The notes under the pieces are model-generated. The model made no database searches. It was given only the letters and a program-made list of their open reading frames with translations, and was not told the DNA's origin. Shown here piece by piece: positions 33,275 through 42,356 of a stretch of DNA of 64,000 bases. This DNA is from Scleromatobacter sp039920745 (lineage in GTDB: Bacteria; Pseudomonadota; Gammaproteobacteria; Burkholderiales; Burkholderiaceae_C): NCBI GenBank assembly GCA_039920745.1, contig JBDSDD010000069.1:41602-105601 (forward strand). The letters run 5' to 3'. The position numbers and the translations under genes are program-made. Position 1 is the first letter of the stretch. Each line of letters opens with the position of its first letter.

Positions 33275-33868
33275 TTGAAGCCGATCCGCCTGTTGATCAT
33301 CTCCGGCAGCGAACGCGCCGGCTCGTTCAATCGTTCGCTGGCCCGCGTGGCCGCGGCCGCTGCGCGACGCGACGGCTGCGACGTCACCGAGTTGGACCTG
33401 CGCGCACTGTTGCTGCCGTTGTACGACGGCGACATCGAGCACGCCTCGGGCGTGCCCGCGGCCGCGCTGCAGCTGCGCGACGCGCTGCACGCCCATGACG
33501 CGCTGCTGCTCGTCACGCCCGAGTACAACGCGTTCCCGACGCCGCTGGTCCTCAACGCGTTCGATTGGCTGTCGCGCATCCCGGCCACGGCGCCCGGCGG
33601 CGGCGGGATGGCGGCCACCACCAACAAGCCGGCGGCGCTGCTGTCCGCATCGCCGGGTCCGTTGGGTGGGCTGCGCTCGATGAACCTGCTGCGCCAATAC
33701 CTGCAAGGTGCGTTCGCGATGATCGTCGTGCCGCAGCAGTTCGCACTCGGCCGTGCGAGCGAGGCGTTCGACGAAGCCGGCGCCTTGAAGGACGCCAAGT
33801 CGCAGCAGGTCGTCGAGGGCGTGCTGGGCGCCGTCGGCGACCTGGCCACGGCATTGAAGCCACGCTAG
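33275..33868 (+). CDS. NADPH-dependent FMN reductase family protein
   Basis: A 197-residue flavodoxin-fold reductase. The phosphate loop is ISGSERAGSFNRSLA (about 9-23), the FMN-contacting strand is LLVTPEYNAFPTPLVLNAFDW, and a later SPGPLGGLRSMN loop is also typical of the SsuE/chromate reductase group. It uses NAD(P)H to reduce FMN or quinones. The start is a TTG at 33275 with GGAG five bases upstream, the best fit to the family's N-terminus; an ATG upstream at 33194 would add 27 atypical residues. Confidence 0.86.
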   Translation: MKPIRLLIISGSERAGSFNRSLARVAAAAARRDGCDVTELDLRALLLPLYDGDIEHASGVPAAALQLRDALHAHDALLLVTPEYNAFPTPLVLNAFDWLSRIPATAPGGGGMAATTNKPAALLSASPGPLGGLRSMNLLRQYLQGAFAMIVVPQQFALGRASEAFDEAGALKDAKSQQVVEGVLGAVGDLATALKPR

Positions 33869-33937
33869 GAGGCGCGCGGGCCGGCCACAATGCCGCAGCG
33901 CGCCACCCGGGCGCGGTGCTCCCGGACTCCTGTTGCC

Positions 33938-36352
33938 ATGGCCAAGAAACCCGCCCCTCCCCCGCCCGCCGTCCTGCGCCCGCCCACGTTCGTCGCGGTG
34001 CCGACGCTGGAACAGTTGATGGCGCAGGCGCAGTCGCTGCACCACGGCGGCCAAATCGCGCGAGCCGAGCCGGTCTATCGCGAGGTGCTGCGCCGCTCGC
34101 CGCGCCATGCCGACGCGCTGCACTCGCTGGGCATGCTGGCGCTCCAGGCCGGCCATCCGCAGGCCGCTGCCGATCTGATCGCCAAGGCGCTGGCCGAGGC
34201 GCCGCAGGACGCCGGCGCGCACGGCAATCTCGGCTATGCGCTGCATGTGCTGGGGCGCCATGACGAGGCGCTGCAAAGCCTCGACCGCGCGCTGGCGATC
34301 AATCCCGAGCAGCTCGAGGCACTGAACAACCGCGGCAACACGCTCAGCGTGCTGGGCCGGCACGGCGAGTCCGTCGCGTCGTTCGATCGCGCACTCGGCC
34401 TCAAGCCCGAATACGTCGAGGCCGCCTACAACCGCGGCAACGCGCTGCACGCGGCCGGGCTGCTGGCCGACGCGCTGGCCGCCTACGACGCGGTGATCGC
34501 GGCGCGCGCGGACATCGCGCAGGCTCACAACAACCGTGCCCGTGTGCTGCAGGATCTGGCGCGGCACGACGAGGCGCTGGCCGGCTACGACCACGCCGTC
34601 GTGCTCGCGCCCAAGTACCTGCATGCGATCGTCGGCCGCGGCACGACCCGCCTCGCGCTCAAGCAACCGGCGGCGGCGCTGGTCGACTTCGATGCCGCGC
34701 TGCGCATCGACCCGCGGAGCGCGTCGGCGCACGAAGGCCGCGGCAGTGCGTTGTTCGCGCTGCGTCGCGCCGACGAAGCCGTGCTGGCGTTCACGCGCTG
34801 CCTCGACATCGCCAGCGCCCGCATCGACGCCCGCATCCAGCGCGGCAACGCGTTGTCCGAGCTGCGTCGCCACGAGGACGCCATCGCCGACTTCGACGCC
34901 GTGCTCGCCATCACGCCCGACGCCGCCGGCGTCGCCTGCAACCGCGGCAATGCGCTGCTGGAGCTCAAGCGCTACGACGAGGCGGCGCTCGCATTCGAGC
35001 GCGTGCTGGCGCTGGACGCCGACTACCCGTATGCGATCGGCAAGCGCGTCCATGCCCAGGCGATGGCCTGCGACTGGCGCGATCTCGACGCGCTCGTCGC
35101 GCAGCTCCACGCGGGCCTCGCCCAGGGCCGCGCCGTGATCGAGCCGTTCGCGTTCGCGGCGATCGCCACCGACCCGATGGCGCTGCGCCGTTGCGCGGAA
35201 CTGTTCGCCGCCGACCAGTTTCCCGCGCAGCCCGCGCTCGTCGCGCCCGGCACGCGCCTGGCCAATCCGAAGATCCGCATCGGCTATCTCGGCGGCGAGT
35301 TCCGCAACCAGGCCACCTCCATCCTCGCGGCGGAGCTGTTCGAGCTGCATGACAAGAGCCGCTTCGAGGTCGTCGCATTCGACAACGGCTGGGACGACGC
35401 CAGCACGCTGCGCCGGCGCATGACGGCCGCGTTCGACGAGTTCGTCCCCGTCGCGGCGCTGGCCGATGACGCTGCCGCGAAGGCCATCGCCGACCGGCGC
35501 ATCGACATCCTGGTCAACCTCAACGGCTATTTCGGCCTCGGCCGCACCGGCGTGTTCGCGCGCCGGCCGGCACCGGTGCAGGTGAACTACCTCGGCTTCC
35601 CGGGCACGTTGGGCGCGCCGTATCTCGACGCGATCGTCGCCGACGCAGACACGATTCCCGCGGGCGAGGAGGGCGCGTACGTCGAGCGTGTCGTGCGCCT
35701 GCCCCACAGCTACCAACCCAACGACCGCCAGCGCTCGATCGCCGCGGCGCCCACGCGCGCCGAGCTGGGGTTGCCGGCCGACGTCGTCGTGTTCGCGTGC
35801 TTCAACAACACCTACAAGATCACGCCGGACCAGTTCGCGGCCTGGATGCGCATCCTCGCCGCCGTCGACGCCAGCGTGCTGTGGCTGTTGCAGGACAACG
35901 ACGCCGCCACGCGCCACCTGCGCGCCGCGGCCGTCGCCCGAGGCGTCTCTCCGGAGCGCCTGCACTTCGCGCCGCGGATCCGCCTCGACGAGCACCTCGC
36001 GCGCCACGCGTGCGCCGACCTGTTCCTCGACACGCTGCCCTACAACGCCCACACCACCGGCAGCGACGCGTTGTGGGCGGGGCTGCCGCTGCTGTCGTGC
36101 CGTGGCACGACCTTCCCGGGCCGCGTCGGCGCGAGCCTGCTGCACGCGTTGGACCTGGGTGACGACCTGCTGGTGGACGATGCGGCCGGCTACGAGGCGC
36201 GCGCCATCGAGCTCGCGCGCGACCCCGCGCGCCTGGCCCGCGTGCGCGCACGTCTCGCGCAGGCGCGCGCGGCAGCGCCGCTGTTCGACACACCGGCATA
36301 TTGCCGTGCGCTCGAAACGCTCTACGCGGACTTGCTCGGCAAAAAGCTGTGA
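33938..36352 (+). CDS. TPR-repeat protein with O-GlcNAc-transferase-like (GT41) domain
   Basis: An 804-residue protein with a Pro-rich start, about ten 34-residue TPR units (about 24-363) and a GT41/SPINDLY-like glycosyltransferase half (about 445-804). Characteristic catalytic-domain segments are APVQVNYLGFPGTLGAPY, FACFNNTYKITPDQF and LPYNAHTTGSDALWAGLPLL, which form the UDP-sugar site. In human and Xanthomonas OGT the motif after the first strand contains a histidine (GNHPTSHL in human). Here it is FRNQATSIL (455-463), with Gln and Ile in place of both His residues. Bacterial relatives glycosylate adhesins or flagellins, or have no known target. No obvious acceptor gene is adjacent. Confidence 0.82.
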   Translation: MAKKPAPPPPAVLRPPTFVAVPTLEQLMAQAQSLHHGGQIARAEPVYREVLRRSPRHADALHSLGMLALQAGHPQAAADLIAKALAEAPQDAGAHGNLGYALHVLGRHDEALQSLDRALAINPEQLEALNNRGNTLSVLGRHGESVASFDRALGLKPEYVEAAYNRGNALHAAGLLADALAAYDAVIAARADIAQAHNNRARVLQDLARHDEALAGYDHAVVLAPKYLHAIVGRGTTRLALKQPAAALVDFDAALRIDPRSASAHEGRGSALFALRRADEAVLAFTRCLDIASARIDARIQRGNALSELRRHEDAIADFDAVLAITPDAAGVACNRGNALLELKRYDEAALAFERVLALDADYPYAIGKRVHAQAMACDWRDLDALVAQLHAGLAQGRAVIEPFAFAAIATDPMALRRCAELFAADQFPAQPALVAPGTRLANPKIRIGYLGGEFRNQATSILAAELFELHDKSRFEVVAFDNGWDDASTLRRRMTAAFDEFVPVAALADDAAAKAIADRRIDILVNLNGYFGLGRTGVFARRPAPVQVNYLGFPGTLGAPYLDAIVADADTIPAGEEGAYVERVVRLPHSYQPNDRQRSIAAAPTRAELGLPADVVVFACFNNTYKITPDQFAAWMRILAAVDASVLWLLQDNDAATRHLRAAAVARGVSPERLHFAPRIRLDEHLARHACADLFLDTLPYNAHTTGSDALWAGLPLLSCRGTTFPGRVGASLLHALDLGDDLLVDDAAGYEARAIELARDPARLARVRARLAQARAAAPLFDTPAYCRALETLYADLLGKKL

Positions 36353-36389
36353 ACGAATCGGACGCGCCGCTCGGGCGCGCTCGATCCAT

Positions 36390-37160
36390 TCACAGCGCCT
36401 GACCCGTCTCGCGCCGCAGTTGAACGACCTGCGTCGTGACCATGTGCGACATCACGGTGGCCACCTCGACGGCGTCCAGCGTCGAGTCGTCGACCAGCAG
36501 TTCCTGCGCCGAGTACATCACTTCGATCGCCAGGCGTGACACGAGACGCACGCGTGCCGTGGGAACGGCCGGCCATGCCACGGCGAACGCGGCCACCAGC
36601 AAGCCGGTGACGTGCTCGTGCGACTCGATGCGCACCGGCGCCAGCGACGGCACCGCCCGCAGCGCGCGCGTGATCCATTCGCCGGCGATCGCCTTGCGCG
36701 TGATCTCCAGCGTCTCCAGGAACAACTGGCGCAGGCGTTCCTCGAAACGCGCGGCCGCCAGCTTCATGGTCGCCGGCGTCGCCCACTTCTCGAGCAAGTC
36801 GTTCTGGCTCATCATCAGGCGCACGCCCAGCTCGGCCAGCACAGCGTACTTGTTCGGGTAGTAGCGGTAGAGCGCCGGCGGCGACAGGCCGGCGCGTTCG
36901 CAAATCAGGTTGGTCGACAGCCGTTCGATGCCCACCTCACCCAGCAGGCCCGCAGCCGCATCCAGGATGCGCTCGCAGGTTTCCAAGGCTCGCGTTTGAG
37001 TGGGTACTCGCTTTCTGTCGAGTTCGACACTGACTGCGACGGGTGGCGTCGTGTCGTCGGAAGCGGTTTTCTTGCGCGGCATGGGGGCGTCGGGGGGTGG
37101 CTCGGGGGGGAGTGTATCCACGGTGTAGTCAAGACCGCTGGTGGCCAATACAGTAGCCAT
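36390..37160 (-). CDS. TetR-family transcriptional regulator
   Basis: About 256 residues from ATG 37160, or 230 if the later ATG 37082 (MPRKKTASDD) is used; neither has a clear Shine-Dalgarno sequence. The helix-turn-helix is TCERILDAAAGLLGEVG followed by LICERAGLSPPALYRYYPNKYAVLAEL. The rest is a typical helical ligand domain. The gene is divergent from the beta-helix/diheme/TonB genes, and a 16-bp inverted repeat lies between them (37219-37234), so it probably controls that group and itself. The inducer is unknown. Confidence 0.87.
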   Translation of the reverse strand: MATVLATSGLDYTVDTLPPEPPPDAPMPRKKTASDDTTPPVAVSVELDRKRVPTQTRALETCERILDAAAGLLGEVGIERLSTNLICERAGLSPPALYRYYPNKYAVLAELGVRLMMSQNDLLEKWATPATMKLAAARFEERLRQLFLETLEITRKAIAGEWITRALRAVPSLAPVRIESHEHVTGLLVAAFAVAWPAVPTARVRLVSRLAIEVMYSAQELLVDDSTLDAVEVATVMSHMVTTQVVQLRRETGQAL

Positions 37161-37218
37161 GACTATGGTGTTCCGCTTTTGGATTTTTTGATTCAGGGAA
37201 AGCACCAACCCCATTAAC

Positions 37219-37234
37219 GATAGCTGTTGCTATC
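37219..37234. promoter_or_regulatory. Candidate TetR operator in the divergent intergenic region
   Basis: GATAGC-TGTT-GCTATC is a perfect 6-bp inverted repeat with a 4-bp spacer, 59 bp from the regulator's upstream ATG and 51 bp from the start of the beta-helix lipoprotein gene. This placement suits a shared operator controlling both directions. Confidence 0.55.
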
Positions 37235-37285
37235 TTTTAGAGCTGTCGCAGTCGCCCTTTGCGATGCGCCGCCAGCGAGGACTCC

Positions 37286-38587
37286 ATGCATCCGATCCGC
37301 ACCCCCCACCGTCCGGTCGTCCTGATTTTCTCCGCCCTGGCGATCGCCGCGTTCGGCGCCCTGGGCGGCTGCAGCAAGTCCGCATCGGATCCGAACGTGC
37401 GCGTGGGCGACCTGCCGGTGGACACCGAGTTCGCCAAGAAGCTGCAGGGGCAACTGCTCGATGCCAAGCCCGGCACGGTCATCGAGGTGCCGGCCGGCCA
37501 CTACCACCTCGACCGCGGCCTGTCGTTGCGCATCAACGGCGTCACCTTGCGCGGCGCCGGCATGGCGCAGACGATCCTGTCGTTCCGCAACCAGACCTCC
37601 GGCCCCGAGGGCCTGCTGGTCCAGGCGAGCGACTTCACCGCCGAGAACTTCACCATCGAGGACACCCAGGGCGACGCGCTGAAGATCAACAGCGGCGAGA
37701 ACATCACGATCCGCGGCGTGCGCGTGCGCTGGACGGACGGCCCCAAGACCACCAACGGCGCCTACGGCCTGTATCCGGTCAAGACGAAGAACGTGCTGAT
37801 CGAGAACTCGCAGTCGTTCGGCGCCGCCGACGCCGGCATCTATGTCGGCCAGTCGCACAACGTGATCGTGCGCGGCTGCCGCGCCGAGCAGAACGTGGCC
37901 GGCATCGAGATCGAGAACACCATCGACGCCGACGTGCACGACAACGTGGCCACCGGCAACACCGGCGGCATCCTCGTGTTCAACATGCCCAACCTGTCGC
38001 AGCCCGGGCACAGCACGCGCGTGTTCCACAACACGGTGGACGCCAACAACCTCGGCAACTTCGGCGCCAAGGGCACGGCCGTGTCCAGCGTGCCAGCCGG
38101 CTCGGGCGTGGTGATCAATTCGAACTCGCTGGTGGAGATCTTCGACAACGACGTCACCAACAACGCGACCGCCAACGTCATCATCTCCAGCTACTTCTCC
38201 ACCGGCTACTTCAACACCAAGGGCGTGCAGCCGAACTACGACCCGTATCCGCGCGGCATCAACGTTCACGACAATCGCTTCAAGGGCGGCGGCGACTCGC
38301 CCGACGGCATGGAGTTGAAGGTGCTCAAGACGGCGTTGTTCGGCATCAATGGCCATTTCCCCGACGTGCTGTGGGATGGCTACGTGGATACCGCACGCGC
38401 CAACGTGGCTGAGGAGCGCCTGTGCGTCGACGCCACCGCGTCGGGCGTGTTGAACGCCGACGGCCCGCACAAGTACAAGGATCCCAAGGTGATCAGCGAT
38501 GCGTTGCGCTGCAAGCTCGCGCCGCTCTCGCCGATCACGTTGACTGCGCCCGGCGCGTCGTCCGCTGCCTCGGCAGCCAGCATCTGA
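37286..38587 (+). CDS. Parallel beta-helix repeat lipoprotein (partner of SO2930-family cytochrome)
   Basis: A 433-residue predicted lipoprotein: basic signal peptide ending FGALGGCSK, lipidated at C29. The body is a right-handed parallel beta-helix with repeated coils such as INGVTLRGAGMAQTILSFRN, FTAENFTIEDTQGDALKIN, ENITIRGVRVRW, KNVLIENSQSFGAADAGIYV and HNVIVRGCRAEQNVAGIEI. The arrangement and the following gene match a recognised family (TIGR03805-like) that regularly occurs with a diheme cytochrome-like partner; as far as I know the pair has no assigned function. Beta-helix proteins often bind or cleave polysaccharides, but no lyase active site is evident. It starts 51 bp from the candidate TetR operator and is followed after 14 bp by the cytochrome. 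Confidence 0.82.
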   Translation: MHPIRTPHRPVVLIFSALAIAAFGALGGCSKSASDPNVRVGDLPVDTEFAKKLQGQLLDAKPGTVIEVPAGHYHLDRGLSLRINGVTLRGAGMAQTILSFRNQTSGPEGLLVQASDFTAENFTIEDTQGDALKINSGENITIRGVRVRWTDGPKTTNGAYGLYPVKTKNVLIENSQSFGAADAGIYVGQSHNVIVRGCRAEQNVAGIEIENTIDADVHDNVATGNTGGILVFNMPNLSQPGHSTRVFHNTVDANNLGNFGAKGTAVSSVPAGSGVVINSNSLVEIFDNDVTNNATANVIISSYFSTGYFNTKGVQPNYDPYPRGINVHDNRFKGGGDSPDGMELKVLKTALFGINGHFPDVLWDGYVDTARANVAEERLCVDATASGVLNADGPHKYKDPKVISDALRCKLAPLSPITLTAPGASSAASAASI

Positions 38588-38601
38588 TCCATCGTCTTTC
38601 C

Positions 38602-39750
38602 ATGCGTCTGCGCTTTCTCCTCGGCTCCGTCGTGTGCCTGCTCGCCGCCCTGGCGAGCTGCACGCGTGCCCCGGCGCCCGTCAACTTCATCACCGAAGGC
38701 AAGCCCGAGCACCTGTCGGACTGGCACCTGCTCAACGTCGCCGATGGACGCTTGATGGCCAATGCGGGCGTGCTGCCCTACGACCTCGTCACGCCGCTGT
38801 TCAGCGACTACGCGCACAAGCTGCGCACGGTGTGGATGCCGGCCGGCATGGCGGCCACCTACACATCCGACAAGGCGTTCAACTTCCCCGTCGGCACCAT
38901 CCTGTCGAAGACGTTCTACTACCCGCGCGCCGCAGGCCCCGATGCCGTCCTCAAGACCTATGACCCGGAGCCGGGCGCGCCCGCCGCAGGCCTCGATCTT
39001 TCACGCGTGCGCCTGGTCGAGACGCGCCTGCTCGTGCGCCGAGCGGATGGCTGGACGGTTCTGCCTTATGTGTGGAACGCCGACCAGACAGAGGCGCAGC
39101 TGGAACGCACGGGCGACCAGAAGACCCTCGATCTGGTCGACTCGAAAGGCCACGGACAGAAGTTCACCTACGTCGTTCCCAACGAGAATCAATGCGCCTC
39201 GTGCCACGTTACCAACCTGAAGAACGGTGAGTTCACGCCGCTGGGCCCGAAGGCGCGCAACCTCAACCGCACGCTGGCCTACGCGGACGGCACGGAGAAC
39301 CAGATCGCGCGCTGGGTGCGCGCCGGCTTCCTCAAGGGCGTGCCCACAGGTGAGCTGCCGCACGCCGCCGACTGGCGCGACACGCAGGAGCCGATCGCCG
39401 AGCGCGCGCGTACCTACCTCGACGTCAACTGCGCGCACTGCCACCAGACCGGAGGCACCGCCAGCAACACCTCGCTGCGCCTGGACTCGCTGGGCCCGGC
39501 CGACTGGTCGCTGGGCCTGTGCAAGCCGTCGGTGGCCGCCGGCAAGGGCACGGGCGACCGCATCCACGACATCGTGCCGGGCAAGCCGGACGAGTCCATC
39601 CTGCCGTTCCGGCTCGCGAGCACGGAAGGCGGCGTGATGATGCCCGAGCTGGGCCGCAGCACCATTCATCAGGAAGGCGTGCAGCTGATCCGCGACTGGA
39701 TCACCGCCATGCCCGGCCATTGCAATAACGACGTTCCACAGAAGGACTGA
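38602..39750 (+). CDS. SO2930-family diheme c-type cytochrome lipoprotein
   Basis: A 382-residue predicted lipoprotein (signal MRLRFLLGSVVCLLAALASC, lipidated at C20) with two c-type heme motifs, CASCH (198-202) and CAHCH (277-281). An N-terminal domain contains LSDWHLLNVADGRLMANAG and YDLVTPLFSDYAHKLRTVWM, typical of the SO2930/HNE_0200 group (TIGR03806-like). It is expected to carry electrons at the outer face of the periplasm. Its regular partner is the beta-helix lipoprotein just upstream, and the TonB-dependent receptor starts 2 bp downstream, so the three form one transcription unit. Redox partner and substrate are unknown. Confidence 0.85.
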   Translation: MRLRFLLGSVVCLLAALASCTRAPAPVNFITEGKPEHLSDWHLLNVADGRLMANAGVLPYDLVTPLFSDYAHKLRTVWMPAGMAATYTSDKAFNFPVGTILSKTFYYPRAAGPDAVLKTYDPEPGAPAAGLDLSRVRLVETRLLVRRADGWTVLPYVWNADQTEAQLERTGDQKTLDLVDSKGHGQKFTYVVPNENQCASCHVTNLKNGEFTPLGPKARNLNRTLAYADGTENQIARWVRAGFLKGVPTGELPHAADWRDTQEPIAERARTYLDVNCAHCHQTGGTASNTSLRLDSLGPADWSLGLCKPSVAAGKGTGDRIHDIVPGKPDESILPFRLASTEGGVMMPELGRSTIHQEGVQLIRDWITAMPGHCNNDVPQKD

Positions 39751-39751
39751 C

Positions 39752-42244
39752 ATGCAACGACTCCCCGCCCGCCATCCGACTTCCGTAGCCCTGGCCATCG
39801 CCGCCCTCGCGGGCGTGCTCGCGAGCGCCGGCGCCCATGCACAGGCCGCCGCGCCCGCGCCTGAAGCCGCCGCGTCCGCGCCCGTGGATGACGCGCAGGT
39901 GGTGACCGTCACCGCGCAGGGGCGCAAGCAGGAGGTGCAGAAAGTGCCGATCGCGATCCAGCTGATCGGGCCGCAGGACATCGCCAAGGTGGGCGCGGTC
40001 AACCTGGCGCAGGTGGCCGACTTCGTGCCGGGCCTGTCCGTCGACGCCAGCCAGCCCACCCAGCCCAGCTACGCGCTGCGCGGCCTGGGCAACGGCGACT
40101 TCGGCATCGGCACCGACGCGCCGGTGGGCGTCTACGTCAACGGCGTCTACACCGGCAAGACCGGCGGCGCGCTGCTGAACTTCAACGACATCAAGCGCGT
40201 CGAAGTGCTCAAGGGGCCGCAGGGCACGCTGTTCGGCCGCAACAGCGCCGGCGGCGCGATCGCCATCGTCACCAACGACCCTGACAGCCAGCACCTGGTC
40301 TCGGGCCTCGTGCGCGTGGGCAACTACGGCACGGTGCATGCCGAGGGCGTGCTCAACCAGCCGCTGGGCGAGGACCTCAGCCTGCGCATCTCGGCGGTCG
40401 GCGAGAAGAGCGACGGCTACGCCACCAACACCGTCGACGGCAAGAAGAACCCGCAGGCGCACACCTGGGGCACGCGCATGGGCGCGCGCTGGTCGCCGAG
40501 CGACGAGACGAGCGTCGTCCTGACGTGGGAACACGAGGACCTGAACGAGCGCCCGCGTCCCACCTGGGCCGCCGCCGCCTACAACGACGACCGCTCGGTC
40601 GTCACCTACATCGATCCGCGCCACGAGCCGCTCGCCAACGACGTCGTCGGTGGCAAGGAGGCACGCCTGTTCAATGGCATGAACCTGCGCATCGAGCACG
40701 AGCTCGCCGACAAGATCATGTTCACGTCGACCACGGGCTGGCGCCACTTCAATTCTGTCAACCTCGAGGACAACGACGGCACCGCCAACCCGGCGACCTA
40801 CCTCGCGACCGGCAACTTCGAGAAGAGCACGACGTTCGAGCAGGAGTTCCGCGTCAACGGCAAGAACAAGCTGGCCGACTGGCTCATCGGCGCGAGCTTC
40901 GCCAGCGAGCATTCGGCGCAGACGAGCCGCATCGACCTCAACACGACCACGCTCGACCCGGTGCTGGAGCAGGTCATCGACCAGCAACTGATCGCTGCGG
41001 GCCAGCCTCCGCTGCCGGATCGGCCGTTCCGCCTACTGACTGGCATCGGCCAGATGGCTGGCATCCCCGGCTTCGACTTGCAGGGCCAGGACTGGAAGGA
41101 AGGCATCCACAACACGCTCGCCGCGCACTCCGAGGCGCTGATGGGCGACATCATCTGGCACGTCGGCGACAAGACCAACGTGACCACTGGCGTGCGCTTC
41201 ACGCAGGACACCAAGAAGTTCAGTTGGTACAACCCGCTGCGCTCCGCGCCCGGCCTGGACGCGCAGCTGGCGGTGCTGTCGCCGGACTTCTTCAACCAGC
41301 TCGTGGCGGCAGGCGCGCTTGACCAACCCACCGCCGACGGCCTGGCCGGCCTCGCGCAAGGCCTGCAGCAGACCAACATCGAGTTCAACAACCCCGAGTG
41401 GGCGGCCGCACCTGTGTACGCCAGCAAGACCTGGCACAACACCAGCCCGCGCCTGGTGGTCGACCACCAGTTGACGCCCGACACGATGGTCTACGGCTCG
41501 GTGACGCGCGGCTACCAGGCCGGCGGCTTCAACTCGGTCAGCACGCAGGCCAACGGCGGGCGCTTCGACCCGGAGACGATCACCAGCTACGAGCTGGGCG
41601 CCAAGGGCCGCATCGCCGAGGCGGGGATCAGCTACAGCGCGGCGCTGTTCCACTACCTGTTCAAGAACCTGCAGTCGATCACGCTGGACCAGACGCCCGC
41701 GGTGCCGGTCTACGTGATCACGGTCAGCGACGTCGAGGCGACCGGCCTGGACGCCGAGCTGAGCTGGCAGGTCGCCTCCCCGGTGCGCCTGTTCGCGAAC
41801 GGCGAGTGGATCGACCAGAAGTACCAGGGCCAGCACAACCGCTCGACGGGCGCCAACGACCTGACCGGCCAGCCCTACGGCACGCCCAACCTGCAACTGG
41901 CCGCGGGCGTCGACGTCACGCTGTCGCTGGCCGGCGGCAAGGCGGCCTGGTCGCTGCAGGGCAGCCACACCGGCGCCACGCGCTGCAACGCCGACTCGGC
42001 CGCGCAGGGCAGCTGCCTGGCGACGCCCGCGTTCAAGGTGGGCGAGGCGCGCAACCGCGTCGACACGCGCCTGGGCTGGTCGGCGCCCGGCGATCATTGG
42101 GGCGTGGCGATGATCGTCAACAACCTGCTCGACAAGCGCTACGTGTCCGGCCTCAGCACCCTGTCGTCCGCGGTGGGCGTCCCGTACACGGCGTCGTACA
42201 GCGACCCGCGTCGCATCCAGTTCGAATTCAGCGCCAAGCTGTAA
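39752..42244 (+). CDS. TonB-dependent outer-membrane receptor
   Basis: An 830-residue outer-membrane receptor with a signal peptide (cleavage near AGAHA), a short Ala/Pro spacer, a TonB-box-like segment AQVVTVTAQ (about residues 49-57), a plug domain (VPIAIQLIGPQDIAKVG, then VEVLKGPQGTLFGRNSAGGA) and a 22-strand barrel ending in IQFEFSAKL, with the usual hydrophobic end. These receptors import scarce ligands such as siderophores, vitamins or glycans, powered by TonB-ExbBD. No TonB or ABC gene is adjacent. Its coupling to the beta-helix and diheme genes (2-bp gap) suggests a substrate handled by all three. A strong terminator follows at 42299-42328. Confidence 0.92.
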   Translation: MQRLPARHPTSVALAIAALAGVLASAGAHAQAAAPAPEAAASAPVDDAQVVTVTAQGRKQEVQKVPIAIQLIGPQDIAKVGAVNLAQVADFVPGLSVDASQPTQPSYALRGLGNGDFGIGTDAPVGVYVNGVYTGKTGGALLNFNDIKRVEVLKGPQGTLFGRNSAGGAIAIVTNDPDSQHLVSGLVRVGNYGTVHAEGVLNQPLGEDLSLRISAVGEKSDGYATNTVDGKKNPQAHTWGTRMGARWSPSDETSVVLTWEHEDLNERPRPTWAAAAYNDDRSVVTYIDPRHEPLANDVVGGKEARLFNGMNLRIEHELADKIMFTSTTGWRHFNSVNLEDNDGTANPATYLATGNFEKSTTFEQEFRVNGKNKLADWLIGASFASEHSAQTSRIDLNTTTLDPVLEQVIDQQLIAAGQPPLPDRPFRLLTGIGQMAGIPGFDLQGQDWKEGIHNTLAAHSEALMGDIIWHVGDKTNVTTGVRFTQDTKKFSWYNPLRSAPGLDAQLAVLSPDFFNQLVAAGALDQPTADGLAGLAQGLQQTNIEFNNPEWAAAPVYASKTWHNTSPRLVVDHQLTPDTMVYGSVTRGYQAGGFNSVSTQANGGRFDPETITSYELGAKGRIAEAGISYSAALFHYLFKNLQSITLDQTPAVPVYVITVSDVEATGLDAELSWQVASPVRLFANGEWIDQKYQGQHNRSTGANDLTGQPYGTPNLQLAAGVDVTLSLAGGKAAWSLQGSHTGATRCNADSAAQGSCLATPAFKVGEARNRVDTRLGWSAPGDHWGVAMIVNNLLDKRYVSGLSTLSSAVGVPYTASYSDPRRIQFEFSAKL

Positions 42245-42298
42245 CGCGTGCCTTTCCCGTTTCGCCAGCCTGCCGGCATCGAAGCGGGATTGTCCTTG

Positions 42299-42328
42299 GG
42301 GGGCGGTGGGAGCCGCCCCCGTTTCTTT
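42299..42328 (+). terminator. Rho-independent terminator after the TonB-dependent receptor gene
   Basis: GGGGGCGG (42299-42306) and CCGCCCCC (42313-42320) form a perfect 8-bp stem with loop TGGGAG, followed by GTTTCTTT. It is 55 bp after the receptor stop and ahead of the convergent pectate lyase, ending the beta-helix/cytochrome/receptor transcription unit. Confidence 0.8.
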
Positions 42329-42356
42329 GGACGTCCGGCGCGCCGGACCCGTTCGC

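Noticed and set aside
33206..36145. Very long open frame (979 codons) on the minus strand opposite the TPR/OGT-like gene
   Set aside because: It is an antisense shadow of GC-rich codon usage, with Arg/Gln/Val/Ala-rich composition and no domain; the plus strand has clear TPR and GT41 motifs. The same applies to the 802-codon frame opposite the acyl-CoA dehydrogenase and many others.
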